This document shows, piece by piece, positions 51,701 through 64,000 of a stretch of 64,000 bases of DNA. The stretch lies in contig JTDE01001007.1 of assembly GCA_014338405.1 (NCBI GenBank), positions 8,976 through 72,975 on the forward strand. The letters run 5' to 3'. Under the pieces are notes generated by a model, which saw only the letters and a program-made list of their open reading frames with translations, made no database searches and was not told where the DNA came from. How positions within the stretch are numbered: position 1 is the stretch's first letter; the number at the start of each line of letters is the position of its first letter. Source of the DNA: Paragonimus skrjabini miyazakii. Its lineage: Eukaryota; Platyhelminthes; Trematoda; Plagiorchiida; Troglotrematidae. The position numbers and the translations under genes were made by a program.

Positions 51701-52611
51701 AGAATATCATTCAACTTCAACGGTCGGTACGAATTAAAAATATCAGTTAAATATTATATAAGTTTACGATGAAATATACCATTTTCAGTGGTTGATGTCA
51801 CGAATTAGTTTGAGGACAGATACATTTTTTTTAGAATAGTACAAAGAATTTGGATGTTCATACATTAGTAAGGTTTCTTCCGAGTATGTGGTTTGTATAT
51901 GATTCTGTAAAATAATGCTTTCTACAAGCTCAAAATGTTTTGAGGCCTGTATTAGTAGAATAGAAATTATAGTTGAATAAACACATAGTAGAGTTCTTAT
52001 TGCAATTAAAAAAATACTAGAACAACAGCAGTAATTGGAAAACCGGTATAAGTGCATAGCTGTTAGTGAACCCTGTTCAAACCGGAAGAAGGAGACTAGT
52101 AATAGAGAAACAAGAATTTTAATCGTTGTCATCGATTGTGAAAATCGATCAGTTATCGACTACCTCCGGAGCATTAGCCATAACGTTTGATTTTAATACA
52201 GCCGAAATTTGAATGGAGTCGATTGTCTAAGTCAAATGTATCGTGATAATTACCTGTCACATATTGTGAATGTCTACTTCCGACATTATGATATAATGTG
52301 TGTTTGACTGGTAGGCTGTTAATTGCAGAACTTATGAACTGTCCGGCTTTTGAGTTTCTAGTTTATGAACGACAGTACAAGTACATGTACACGCGGCGTA
52401 CTGATCAAACACGCTCACGCCTGATTTGTGTTCACATTACTTTTGTCTACTGACTATACAAATCGTGTTTGCTTCACTAAATACGGAGGCAGAAATCATT
52501 AACTCTAATTAGTGGAGCCATTCTGTTATCATTCTGAGTGATATGGCGTTGTGCTTAAACTAGCCACAGTTATGTACTAGAGGTAACTGTAATATTTCGC
52601 TCGATTTTATA
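48741..52611. other. No gene recognised; expected position of the missing 5' LTR
   Basis: The region just right of 48740 should hold the gag start, primer-binding site and 5' LTR of the Ty3/Gypsy element, but nothing matches the 44462-44718 candidate LTR. Beyond about 49.1 kb no gene or repeat is recognised. Confidence 0.45.
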
Positions 52612-53350
52612 ATGCATCATTTACAACATTCACCAACCAAATTGCGTGAACTTTACACGCAGTTATTTCGTCCGTCATTAATTCAGGATCCGGTGCAAGA
52701 ATTCGTGTTAATAAAAACTTTCACCACGAACATTTTGTATTATGTGCCTGATTTATCTACAAACTCAACAGTCGAGATCTACTTTATTCAGTCTGGGGAT
52801 TCGTTTCAGCTCGGTCTGGATAACCAGATGGACGTTGCGAATCGTTCTTCAAAAACTCAACGTCAGCTATCAAACCTTTAGTGCTCCAGTGTTTGTCAGA
52901 TAGATCTTGCGATGAGAAGATTATTAACTTTTCATGATTTTTCTATGAACAACCTCAATTGTCCCTCATCGGTGTTCATGCTTAAATTGTGGATATGCAT
53001 CAAATGCAACGGAAGTTTCAGTTGTATACAGTAAGTACTTGTTTGTGGACTACAATCGGCAGGATATGTTGAAAAGCAGTCCTCACATTTCAGCTTATAA
53101 ACCGTTATATAGGAGTATGGGTACCTGCAAGTAGACATGCTGTGATTGTCACTATACTGATGGCATCAGATGAAATTGCCTTTATAATCTCATGTTCCAG
53201 ACAAAATCATCACGTTTAAAGCAAACGTGACACCAACCGTTTCCTGCCTATCGGCATTGTGGTGGATGACATCTCACTTGATTTAGTTCACGCAAACCAA
53301 GGGCTTGTTTTCAGTGTGGTAAAAGCGAGCATATATCTCCTGCTCCCTAT
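52612..53350 (+). pseudogene. Possible remnant of a second retroelement gag (weak)
   Basis: An ATG-started 89-codon frame at 52612-52881 has protein-like composition. About 425 bases further on, a separate frame reads ACFQCGKSEH (53303-53332), the first Cys, second Cys and His of a CCHC zinc knuckle; the last Cys position is Pro (PAP). Stops lie between the two parts. The pairing of a possible capsid fragment with a decayed knuckle suggests an old gag. The link is inference and the family is unknown. Confidence 0.3.
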
Positions 53351-53853
53351 TCTATAGATGTTAGAATAACGGTTCTCTCTAGTCAACAAAAAGGCAATGA
53401 ATTCGCTTATGTAGACAGTCAGATTTGAGGTTACCCTATTTATTTGTTAGTCCGAATATGCACAAATTCCTCGTGGTACAGTACAGGAAACCGTCGCTGA
53501 GCTGCTTCATTTGAATATGGCTTCAGATGTAATTATCATTTTTAAAGAGACAGCACAAGCACTTGATTTAACACAAACCTGACAAAAAACGCGATGAACC
53601 CAGTATACGGTTGAGCGTTTGGAAGAAGGAAACCTATTTTTCCATGAGTAGCATGAATCATTAGGTTGAATCTCCTCGGTACTAACAGAACTGATGAACT
53701 CAGTTTGTCGATATTACATTCTGTCCAGCTTGTAGCAAATTCAGGCTCAATACGACTGATCGGCATCTGTCTATCAATATTTCGGAAACTCAGCTGTTTA
53801 CCACAACCAAACAGCTATGTTTCTATCTATAACGAAACTAGTCATTGTTCACA

Positions 53854-55000
53854 GATGGCATTAAACGGACGTAGTATTTAAAAACAGCCGCTGGGTATGG
53901 AGACCGAGTATTTATTACACAGAACATGTCTGAATCTGATAACCGTACAGCCAGTTCTAGCTATTGATATCCTGTAATCTGTACATACTAATTCATTTGT
54001 AGAGTACAAAAGTGGTTTCAGTATAGGTGGTTGTTTCCTCTGAAACGATGTATTGTCCTCTTAATCGCAGTTTACCAGTATGATCCGGTTCCTGCATGTT
54101 GTTTAGTCCAACTCGATTTGCACACAACATTTTTCGAAACAGTGCTACTCTCCAGAGGACAACGCAATTCAATCTGGACAACATTTGTGAGCGAACTGTC
54201 CATGCCTATTTCAACAATGCAGTAGACTACCCTCATCACGACACCAGTATACAGATAAAATGGTCCAAGAAGACATGTTGACAGAACGTGGTAAAACACG
54301 GCTCAATAACAAGACCATAACACTAAGACGTGCCTAACGACGTTTTTTCGTTTGGATAGTATGACTATAAAATATCACGTCGGAGTCCACAAATGGTGCG
54401 GTAAACCTAGAAACACAGCTAGACGTACCCCCAGATTCCATGGGAGAATTGTTAGTTTTCGATCACTTTTCTAGCAACTTGTAAATCTGTGTCGTCTATG
54501 AAGACAGATTTCTGCTATCTATCGTTTCATTAATGAGTACTGTGGCAGATTTATGATTTTAGATGAGACCCAATTGTGAAAAGTCAGGGCTTCGACTGGA
54601 TTCGAACCAGCGACAGAAACACGATGCCTCACCGCGGCAAGCGCTCTACCAGCTGATAGCACAATCCGTTGGAGAAATATCGTATTTTTCCTTCGTCCAT
54701 TTGCATTCATCGGTGCATGTTGGCTCCCAGCACCATGCTGCCTCTCCAATACTGAAACGCTTACAGATATGTTTATCAGCAAACAGGTGTTATGGGTTAT
54801 GGGCCGCAGTGGCCAAAACATTAGGACGGTTGGGCGGAGAGAATTGACCTGAAATTTGCGTTCAATCCTGTGCCAGCTAGTCTGCGTGTGTTTACCGTGG
54901 TGACTGAGGCTGTCGGCTAATCCGACTGGGTTAGGGTGCCTGAATTTTAGGTAAGCTCTTTGGTTTTGACTGCGGATTATTTATCTGGGTGAAGACTTCG
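53854..55000. repeat. Complex repeat block, copy 2 (one 464-base unit plus distal part with SINE)
   Basis: 53854-54317 is one complete unit of the repeat that is tandem in copy 1. 54354-55000 is the distal part shared with 33523-34060. The two copies are about 20.8 kb apart in the same orientation. Copy 2 has 126 extra bases (54528-54653) containing a SINE family B head. A frame of ~60 codons is open in both copies of the distal part (33715-33906 and 54656-54847). By eye, about seven of ten differences change the amino acid, so it shows no sign of being kept as protein. The function and class of the repeat are unknown. Confidence 0.85.
54568..54654 (-). repeat. tRNA-derived SINE, family B, truncated at the A-box
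   Basis: On the - strand the sequence starts inside the A-box (cagctggtagagcg), keeps the perfect B-box and T-arm, and ends in a tail resembling the 16.6 kb copy ('tgacttttcacaattgg' against 'agacttttcgcaaatgg'). The acceptor 5' strand and first D-arm bases are missing. It lies in the segment of repeat block 2 that is absent from block 1. Confidence 0.75.
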
Positions 55001-56519
55001 CGCAAGATCGATAATTCTCGGGCACCTGATTCACGTTTATGCTACAAACAGACGTGTTATTCAGCACAATGAGGTTCATTTGGCAAAGCAAATGCGCCAT
55101 AAAGCGTATCAATTCATAGCGCAGGTAAAGTTACATCATGGCCTCATCTATGCACGCAGGGTTTTGAACGTCCGTAAATGTGCTCATTAGTGTGCGACCT
55201 GAAAGAAAATAGAGGGCACCGAACGTCATTGGCAAAGGGTCCAGATCCTACGAGTTATTAAACATCAGGATGCTTGTATATGGAATAAGTTGTACAGGGT
55301 TGGATTATTTACTCTACTAGGCGCAGATGTTATGTTGTATGTGAGTGACCCGGTTTTGCAAATACCTTGGTTATAAAAGTGTTCATCTGTGCGATCTTGT
55401 TTTCGGCCGATATATTACCCTCGAATGTATCAGTGTTACTTTCGTGACTATCAGTTTCTGGCTAGCAGTTTCCAGACGACAGCACATCATAGACACACGT
55501 CCGTAAGTTGGAACCTGTCCGCTTCGGTACCCCTCTATCCAAGACAGCAACATAGCAAGAATCGGTAACACGCTTTGTAAAGCAATCAGTACCCTATAAA
55601 ACCAGTGTGACCTTGGTTACATTCACTGTTCGTTTTACAGTTCAGTGTACATAAAACAGATTTTACTACAAGTGAGTCCGAGGAATGGCAGCCAACTGTT
55701 CAACCGTTTCAATATGCGGTTGCTTGAAAGACACAGAGACAACCATCGTGGATAAAGACGGTTCATCTCAAACTCGGGTACAGTTAGGTGTTACGCTGGC
55801 TGACAGTAAAGAAGGGCTGGAGTTGTCACAAGTTGAGGAAAGGTGTCATATAGGAACAGGATTGCACACCAAATAGTCGCTGATCCTAAGTTCAAACGAA
55901 AAAACTGCATCAACATGTTTCTTCCTCCCCCTTCTCCCAAGAAGGGGAATACATATTCAAAAAGTACCGATACGGAAACTTGTAACAAATCCGGGTGTGG
56001 GCAATTTATTTACGATATCTCATTCCTTATTAGTAATGTCTATTATGGCAGTTTCTTTTCCATCCAGAAACGGTGTTATCCACGCACAGTCGCGATGAAT
56101 TTGATTTATTCCCCACACACTTTCGCCATATAACCCTTTTCAGTATATCCGAAACTAGAAACAATCTAACGAGATTCAAATAGTCCCTCATAATGCTTTC
56201 ATATTAACTGTCATATTTAGACATGAGAAAAACAGGCAAGTTACATTATTCGAGTCTGTTTGACTATTTTTAAAAACGATTAGGGAGTTTGAGATGTCAC
56301 TATTTTTCTAAAAAAAGTCGTCTTAATAACTTTTTTTAACTTACTAGCTTTCTGAAACAAATGCTATTTACCTAATTTATCTACTTGAAAATCACTTATA
56401 AAATCTCATCACTTTGTCCAAAAAATGTCGACAATGAAACTAACATTTTCGTTAGATGTTCATTGGATTTAGATTGTTCCAAATTGAAGATCACCCACAC
56501 ATGATCACAACCTTTTCAT
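55001..56519. other. No gene recognised
   Basis: A short ATG-started frame at 55685-55876 (63 codons) has a plausible initiation context but no family resemblance. The segment 56200-56420 is AT-rich. Confidence 0.45.
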
Positions 56520-57020
56520 TCCGATCAGCTTTTTGGCTAGCCCATTTCAGAAAAAAGCACTAAATTCAAGTTTTGCCTCTATTACAACTCATCAGTAGTT
56601 CATATCCTCCTCCGGACCGAAATTTGCACTCCGGTCCCACGCTTGTGTACACTGTTGTGCAACAGGCAGTTTCGTATGTGGATACTATACTATTCACGGG
56701 CGACTTCAGAACTAAAGGGCAAGCCGCAACGCCAGGAAGACGACGCACCAGAAGCGACTATTGAAATCGTGTGTACGCACTATGGGGGAAGTGCCACCAG
56801 GGCGAATGACAACGTACCGCTAACCAGTGTGTGTGAATGCACGTCAGCCGAGTAAATGAGTGTACGTGCTTCTAGTCCCATGTTTCAACATAATCTGTAC
56901 GGGAGTTCGTGCCATAAATGACTTTGCAGGCCAAGCGTCTTTTGCGGTCACGACAACAGCAGCGTATTAATCACAACGCTAATAACCCCCAATAGGCATG
57001 ACCAAATGATTATAGTTGGC
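56520..57020 (-). repeat. SINE family A copy, interrupted
   Basis: 56536-56640 matches the 38475 and 3595 copies ('aaaaaagcactaaattcaag', 'ctcatcagtagttcatatcc', 'ctccggaccg'). After about 300 unrelated bases, 56950-57015 matches the next part of the 38475 copy ('gtattaatcacaacgctaat', 'aataggcatgaccaaatgat'). The order is conserved, so the middle segment may be an insertion into the repeat. Confidence 0.5.
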
Positions 57021-60000
57021 AGCATCCGAAACCGAAGCCAAAGGACACCTGCGCTTTAAACCATCACCCCAAATGGCTTGCGCCGCACCACTTGCGGTTC
57101 CACTCACACACCACGTATCCGGTGTAAACCCGAAGGAATAAGACCAGTAGGTGTGTGAGTGAGGCCTTTGTGTCCAGCCGGTCAATGCTGGTTAACCAAT
57201 TGAATGGCTAGTAGGAAAAGGAAACCCTTATCTCTCAGAAAATGAACAGTGAGAGAGACTGCAATGACAAGATCTATGCTAGGAAGAAAGATGTGTTAAA
57301 TGTAATACAAGAAGTATTTCAGTATACGAGTGCATGTTAATGCATTCTAGAGAGGACAAAATTGAAAAACAAAACTCAAAGTTGAACTACGAAAAGATCA
57401 GACAGACGATTCATCAGTCAACATACAACATACAACATGCAGCATGTTACACAGCGACTACATGAATCACATCTCGAGTTTCCCGACAACGTGGTTCCAT
57501 ATGAAACTTCACATAACTCTATCCCACGTGCAACGCTTCAGTGCACACTCCAGTATCGTTATCTTATGATCTACTGTAATAAGTACATGTACAGAGGACC
57601 TAAAGTTTGTATGTACTGTCACAATTCGCTTAGGTTTACGAACAATCTGATGAGGTCATCCAAGACAAGACCGGTAGATAAGAACTAAAACCCACCGAAA
57701 AGTATTGGAGGATTCTAAATGCTCTGAGTTGAACGTCACTCACAAAGGACTAAAACCCTCATGTTCCCAAAGTCTACAGAAGACCCCCTCGAACAAGATA
57801 TACTGTACCCGATTTTCACTGTTGTTAGAACTTATCAGTAGAGCACATCCGACTTAGAGCCAGGGTTCCTGATCGTTGCGCTATTCCTTCAAACCATGCG
57901 CTACCGAGTTATCGTATACAAAAGCTTAGCCACAGTCGCTTGTGAGTGATGCAAAGACCAGAATCTCGATTGACCTTCGAATCCAGGCTGTGCCCAGAAT
58001 ACTTATTATTGACGAGCTGTGGTAGGTAAGAAACTAATGTATATTACTTCAAATTGAAAGGGGCTGAGTGAGAACTTCAATCTGATTAGTTTCAAGAAAG
58101 TGTTGGTCGCTTATATTTCCAGCTGGTTTGGGCCAATAATTACCATAGATTTTTCCAACAACAGGACCGAGCAACGTACCATCTATAGCAGACCTGATTT
58201 TCTAACGTTGTGTAGGCAGTGTAGATTACTGCATTCTTTTAGCTAGTGCTAATTGAAAAGCTTGTCTACATTCCTTGACGACTTCATCCATAGCTAAGAC
58301 CATCGTTTAAAGAATCGGAGATATTTTGCGTTTACCTGGAAATGTTATATATTCCACTCAAGGTAAGGTCATCATCACGTTTGACAGATGGACAAATCCG
58401 CCTCACATTGTGATGCTACACTGTTGACAATCACAAAAGCCCAATCGTTTCAAAGTGATATCGATATGTTAGTTCATACTATAGAATTATTCTGGTATAA
58501 TCCGTCTAAGAGTGTTGGTTGAATGGTTGGCACCAGAAAATTTGATATGAATATATGTAGGAACCAGAGCTGCGGTCATCAATGTATCAAGAAAATTTCT
58601 GGTGAATCACAGGCACTTGGGTCAGTGAAGTGTTAGAAACCCGTGCACCATTGAGAATATCTATCCCACCTAAAGTAATGTTCATTGGACGTCTAGACGT
58701 TGGGTTATTAAGAAACATCTGTAAAACCGCAGATTATTCAAGCAACATCGGAGGCATGTCCAAAAAATTGTCAAATAAGTGGCTGTCATCACACTTTTAG
58801 CGCAGATTTGAATGGGGCTGGAATCTGTAATAGATGTAATGACGTGATCGACGGAATTCTGCAAATGAGAATGTGTTGAGATAAAAAAAGTAACGCCGTA
58901 CATCATGAAGTAAGGTAAACCGGTACGCAAGAGACTCATGTAAGTTGAACTCAAAGATGTGGACAGTATCGTTGTCGCGTTAACACGGGTAAAAGCACCG
59001 CGTTGAATTATGTGTCCCAGGCAATTTCCCGAGATTGTATAAACAGGCATAACATAGATCGCAGTGTTACTTTCAGATAAATAGCACCCAAATTAGATAG
59101 CAGACATTGCATTAATAAAAATCCAACATCGGTCACAATTGGTCACATGTGACATATGACAACAAACACGCCACTGCGGCACTAAAGATGAGATGGTTCG
59201 CAGATATGTGATTCAAATATTTTGGTTGCTGATTATAACATCCAAACGTCTACCTCTACTCAAAACAAATTGCTTCTGCTCTTATACGGGCTCCCTACCG
59301 GTTTCCAGTAAATTGTTCACGTTGGTATAGGTAGGCAACGTCGCAGTGGTTAGAAGTGTGTGTAGATGTGACAGTGTCCATAGCCATGAGCTATGCCAAA
59401 CAATCGCGTTGGTTAGGTGTTGGTGGCACCCACATGAGCGTTGTTGACAAAGTTGAAATCGATGTTCATGTTGGACATTTAATGCCGGGAGATGCGTCGA
59501 GCATTCCCTGTCTGAAGTTATGTCGTGTGCTGATCGAATAAACGTAGCTGGTTTTATAATCCATTATTCCATGACATGTGGGGCAAAATCTTATAAACAG
59601 TAAGACAAGTTGGGCAATGGATGCAACATATTAGAAGGGCAGTTGGTCTGAATGGGCACGTAACAAGTTCAACAAGTCAATTCGGAAACATGTGCGGACA
59701 AACGCATTGGACATGTGGTTGTTAATTTACCGTGATCGGTTAGACAACTGAATAGCAACGAATCAACTACAGAACTGACCATTCGAATTCTTACATCTAC
59801 TCGCAGAACCTAAATTCACTAGGATCAGTTCGTATTTGCTTGTGTTGATCGGGTGGGAGAAACATCGGAGCATATGCAAATATGAAAACACTCGTCAGGT
59901 AAGGAGGCTCTTGTCACCTAAACCAACAGAGCTCAAGAAAAGAATGGGTAGAAGACTGCAGATACTCAAGTTTCTGAAAATGGAAGCGGATTACTTGCCA

Positions 60001-60039
60001 GACGACCATGGTCTTGGTCGATTCAATCGTTAACAACAA
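57021..60039. other. No gene recognised; possible SINE scrap near 57.83 kb
   Basis: 57828-57855 ('agaacttatcagtagagcacatcc') resembles the family A core but is too short to be sure. A 122-codon ATG frame on the - strand (58682-59050) has hydrophobic stretches but no family resemblance. Nothing else recognised. Confidence 0.4.
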
Positions 60040-60245
60040 ATGATTAAATGATCATACCCAAACGCCGTACCACAACTTTGTGTGAATCGCATTCAACGTG
60101 CCAGTTCACTTCAAAAGGAGAATAGACAGAATGGCTTTGTTCAGTCCGATCAGCGACTGCGTGATTAGCACTTCTCAGTTAGGCTGCAGGTACTGTCTTC
60201 ACTGAACCAGCAGAGCATGATTTGAATCTTTCAAAATGGGCTAGT
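60040..60245 (-). repeat. SINE family A, distal part only
   Basis: Matches 38640-38840: 'ttcagtccgatcagcgact' against 'ttcagtccgaccaatacag', 'tactgtcttcactgaacc' against 'tactgtcttcattggagt', and 'agcatgatttgaa' against 'agcatggtttaac'. The tRNA-like head is not recognised here. Confidence 0.5.
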
Positions 60246-61831
60246 CGAAAGGCTTATCTAAGTGCGAATGGCTGCGATCAAGTGTGGGTGTGTTCACTTT
60301 GAAATTCCGATGCTCATTCTGCAAGACTCGTATAGTGTCAGCTAAAAATCGATATTCAAAGAGAATCATAAATTATCCCTATTAACTTTCACTATCACGT
60401 GATTAACGGTGTCAATGACGCGCAAGCTACGCTTTGTGACACAGCTTGAACAACGTTTACTCATAAAATCTTTAAAAAAGAGTATTCCGCCAAATGAGTT
60501 CAGCAGATACACATGACTGTAAGTTCTAATTACTAACTAGTATGCCAGACTGAAAAAATGATTGTGAGATTTTAGTGGCAACATTTCTCTCTCAAATCAG
60601 AAGCGGTGTCAGACCTGATGGATCAGTCACAAATCCAACCTGCTTAAAATATCACCAAATTTGTGACTGGTCCATTGCGGCTAACGAAACTACTGTGTTA
60701 AGAGTGAAACACTTTGGTGAAACTAGCTATCTACCGTCTGCAAGTTATTCCGAAATTATGAATTACCGATCGGTCTTAAACAAATTCCAACCAATGAGGT
60801 TCAGAGTATTTAGATGAATACATCTCAGAATATACAAAACGTATAGTGAAGCCGTGAAAGAAGCTAAAAAGCGTACACCATTTAACGTGTAATTACATTC
60901 ACACAGTACATGGACCGAAATAATTCACTCTGTCTGATCCATTGTTAATGGAGAAGTCACAAGTATCTTAAAAAATACATGACAATCGGGCAACGCATAC
61001 TTAAAAGTTGGTAAAAGATTTAATTGTGAATTAGGAAGAGGTTAGTTCAATCCTCCATTAATAGAGCAGAATTCCGTAGCTCTTGCCTATTTAAAAATGA
61101 CATGAGAAAAAGAATGAACTTGTAGTTCTGGTTTCTTAAACAAGCTGTCAGGATTCAATATATTTGAGAAAGGCTTAACAATTCTGCTTGTGCAAATGTT
61201 GATAATGTATAACATTAGTACTTACAAATTAGCTGGTTGTGGACAACTCAATTAAGTTATAAAATGAATTGTCAGAGTTCTGTTATGTGTAAAAATACTC
61301 TAGTTATTGTGTCCAATGACAACATCTAAACCTCTTCGATGTCTCAGAACAAAACACATTGCATATTACACAGATATTAACTAGATATTAATAGAAATTG
61401 GCTTTTTGTAAGACTTTTTAAAGCGAGAATCAAGCTGCGTACACAAACAAGGCTTTCCAGGGAATGCTATAAATAATCATCTTTCTGTAGATGACTTTGT
61501 ACATTTAGAAGAGATACTGTTGTGTCCACAGCAGACGCTCGGCCTAGAAGGTTGTCTGTTGCACGAAATCCCTTACAAGTTACGTAAAATCACAGAACAA
61601 CGAACGCGTACACTAATTTACATGACTGGCGTCTATCCGCACCCGCTAGAGGGCAATCCATTGCCATTCGTCTTGGCAGTACGTCCCACATTGTGCATAC
61701 GCACGATTTCAATAGCTGCTTGTAGTCGGTCGTCTTCCTGAAATTAAGACCTCTCCTTTAGATCCTGACAGTTCGCGCTATACTACTCACGAACGAAGGT
61801 AATTGTTATACAACAGTACAATTGTGAATAC
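60246..61831. other. No gene recognised
   Basis: Short open frames only, none resembling a known family. No recognised repeat. Confidence 0.45.
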
Positions 61832-61920
61832 CTTGGACTTTGGCTAACTTTGAACCAACGGCGGAAACATCATGCCCAAGTGGTCTAACTGCTGAACTAC
61901 GAACCTACGCCGAGCTCAGA
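61832..61920 (-). repeat. tRNA-derived SINE, family B, diverged copy
   Basis: Aligned to the 16.6 kb copy, landmarks appear in order: 'ttggactttggct', 'tttgaacca' (B-box now degenerate), 'cggaaacatcatgcccaa', a deletion of roughly 12 bases where 'gcggcaagcg' should be, then 'ctgctgaactacgaa' and 'acgccg'. An old copy with no intact promoter. Confidence 0.55.
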
Positions 61921-62140
61921 ATTGCCAAAGTTTGACTTAGTCGCTCGCCCGTCTCATCGTTTGATAGTTAGGTTACTAAATAGTCCAGTAGTTTGACTTC
62001 CATGACAGAATGCATCAAACAACTCACGCTGGAACCCACAACAAACTTGGAGTATTGTAAGTTTATCACGCATCAATCGTTTGCCATACGTGTTCATTCA
62101 GTGGAGGAACATTTGCAAAGTTCATGTTTTCAGTTGAGTT

Positions 62141-62202
62141 AGATTCAGCAACAGAAAAGCACAATTAACGGCGGCAAGCGCACCACCATTTGAGCTAAGA
62201 GT
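62141..62202 (-). repeat. tRNA-derived SINE, family B, partial diverged copy
   Basis: 'gattcagcaacagaaaagca' matches the T-arm side, and 'cggcggcaagcgcaccaccatttgagcta' (seen at 62168-62196, interrupted by substitutions) matches the A-box side of the family B head. It lies about 220 bases from the previous copy in the same orientation. Confidence 0.5.
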
Positions 62203-63602
62203 TGTTTTAACTGACAAATTCTGCCGATATGTATATTGAAACTGTGAAGGACACTGCATACTAATACATAGTCCAAGACCGTGTACTTCCAAGGGAACTG
62301 CCGCACGAAATGTGGATTATGTGAATACCGGCATCTCAAGATTCAGATGACGTAATAGTTTGATGAACAGTTTGGCCAAGTTAAACAAGTTGCTGCATGC
62401 TGCGGACTGAGTTTCGTATCCAAGATAACTAGATTACAGCTGATATGTTTTGTTGCCAGTGTTTCCTGCGTTCACTCGTACGTCAGCTGAGGCGTGTATT
62501 CCGGTGTGCGTGCAAGCACAGCTGCAACTGAACTGGTAGGTAGCGTGAGAGATGTATACTAATACGTAGGAAGAAATTATGTGGATACAACGTAATCCGT
62601 GAGCTAAGTCAGATACAACGAAGATCTTGAAATAACAAATTCGGGCTTGTTTTTACGTTGCTATTCAGCAACTCCAACTACACTGGCATGCACTTTGTCT
62701 GTCTGACAAAAATACTCATGTGGTCATGTTTTCAATTGCGTTTTGATCATCTGTTTGAAATCTGGTTTGCCGGTTCAGTTCGGTTGTGAGGCACTTACTC
62801 AGAAGAACACTGTGTCACAATGAGACTAAACCCTGACGCGGTGTGACGGCTTGTCCACCTAAATGACCTGTTGGGTGCATACCAAGCAGGCCAGTTGATA
62901 GAGGTCTGACAAAACACAGTCCGCTGGCCCTCTAGAGGGCGGGGTTACAGAGACTGCTGGTTTTGATGAACTGTCACTCACCCTCTACCTCGCTGTACAG
63001 GCTTTTTAGCCAAAGACTGTGACTGAGAACCCTAATCATTCTTCTGTCTAATTCTAGGTGTCCTGGCAGTATCTCGGCCCACATACAACCACGACTACTC
63101 ATAACACTGACAATTTCATACTGCCCCGGCCATCTCGAAGGATGAATTGGATTATCCTATCTACTATATACAGCAAGGCGGATGGGCGGAACTATGTTAC
63201 TGCTGATCCATCCCCTACTTTCCTATCAAATTTAGCTCTCAGGCTCCTGTTGACCCCATTTCTCCTAATTACTCTGCAGATCGCACAACAGATATAGCTA
63301 ATAATAATAACGTTGTTCTGGTAAGCCCCATCTTTTACCAGAGTCAAGCCTCCCTCGTTTCCTGCTTAGACCTAGAATTTGAACTAATATGTAAATGCTT
63401 TCAAAGTTCGTGTTCCAAAGCAGATAGGTCAGCTGATCGTTCTCGCACGAACGTCAGATTCGTCGAATGTCGGATAGTAGTCAACTTATGGAACTAACAA
63501 CTCCTGCACTGTCTACTTGATACTGGTTATACACCACGGACGTATCTACCGGTTAGGATGTAGTAGGTATAGTCGTTAGCACGACAGCCGCAGCCGCACC
63601 GG
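62203..63602. other. No gene recognised
   Basis: A frame open from 63058 (GTG, just after a 'ttctag' string) to 63297 has no family resemblance. No recognised repeat. Confidence 0.45.
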
Positions 63603-64000
63603 NNNNNNNNNNNNNNNNNNNNNNNNNNNNNNNNNNNNNNNNNNNNNNNNNNNNNNNNNNNNNNNNNNNNNNNNNNNNNNNNNNNNNNNNNNNNNNNNNN
63701 NNNNNNNNNNNNNNNNNNNNNNNNNNNNNNNNNNNNNNNNNNNNNNNNNNNNNNNNNNNNNNNNNNNNNNNNNNNNNNNNNNNNNNNNNNNNNNNNNNNN
63801 NNNNNNNNNNNNNNNNNNNNNNNNNNNNNNNNNNNNNNNNNNNNNNNNNNNNNNNNNNNNNNNNNNNNNNNNNNNNNNNNNNNNNNNNNNNNNNNNNNNN
63901 NNNNNNNNNNNNNNNNNNNNNNNNNNNNNNNNNNNNNNNNNNNNNNNNNNNNNNNNNNNNNNNNNNNNNNNNNNNNNNNNNNNNNNNNNNNNNNNNNNNN
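63603..64000. other. Assembly gap to the end of the window (398 N)
   Basis: Run of N; true size unknown. Confidence 0.98.

Noticed and set aside
1..64000. CRISPR arrays, bacterial operons, riboswitches, integrons
   Set aside because: No regularly spaced short repeats or prokaryotic gene organisation; the spliced Rab gene shows the DNA is eukaryotic.

Overview
The window is eukaryotic nuclear DNA with a low density of recognisable genes. One gene is split by introns of about 6.3 kb. There are no operons or ribosome-binding sites, and the rest is non-coding DNA laced with degraded retroelements, tRNA-derived short repeats and trinucleotide microsatellites. It contains three runs of N. The repeat content (Ty3/Gypsy of the nematode K02A2.6-like type, two kinds of endonuclease/RT LINE, tRNA-derived SINEs) and the long-intron Rab gene fit an invertebrate. 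A flatworm, perhaps a digenean trematode, is my best guess, but that is inference.

Layout. The only gene I recognise with confidence is a Rab27-type small GTPase on the + strand. Three coding exons lie at 12607-12799, 19086-19313 and 25665-25845, and splice phases match at both visible junctions. They encode 200 residues, from the P-loop to a C-terminal Cys-x-Cys prenylation motif. The first exon (N-terminus up to the first base of the P-loop Gly codon) was not found. The first ~12.6 kb is therefore either intron 1 or intron 1 plus upstream DNA. It holds a 591-base inverted-repeat element flanked by a 12-base direct repeat, one SINE, and two copies of a repeat abutting microsatellites. The intron at 12800-19085 holds several SINE copies, including one with a tRNA cloverleaf half that is part of a 68-base near-perfect inverted repeat.

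From 25.8 kb on there is no recognisable host gene. On the - strand are two fragments of LINE reverse transcriptase (28.2-28.9 and 30.2-31.3 kb) and a broken Ty3/Gypsy element (44.46-48.74 kb) with gag zinc knuckles, protease, RT, integrase and a plausible 257-base 3' LTR. A complex repeat block occurs twice, at 32.86-34.06 kb and 53.85-55.0 kb. The first copy contains an N gap whose size and flanks are explained by the second, and the first copy also shows tandem duplication of a ~464-base unit. The far right end (56.5-62.2 kb) carries further SINE copies, and the window ends in a gap.

I found no convincing new biological system. The points most worth following are the two long inverted repeats (one in, one probably in, the Rab27 transcription unit), a substituted residue in the effector-binding aromatic triad of the Rab27 protein, and the paired repeat blocks that predict the sequence missing from a gap.
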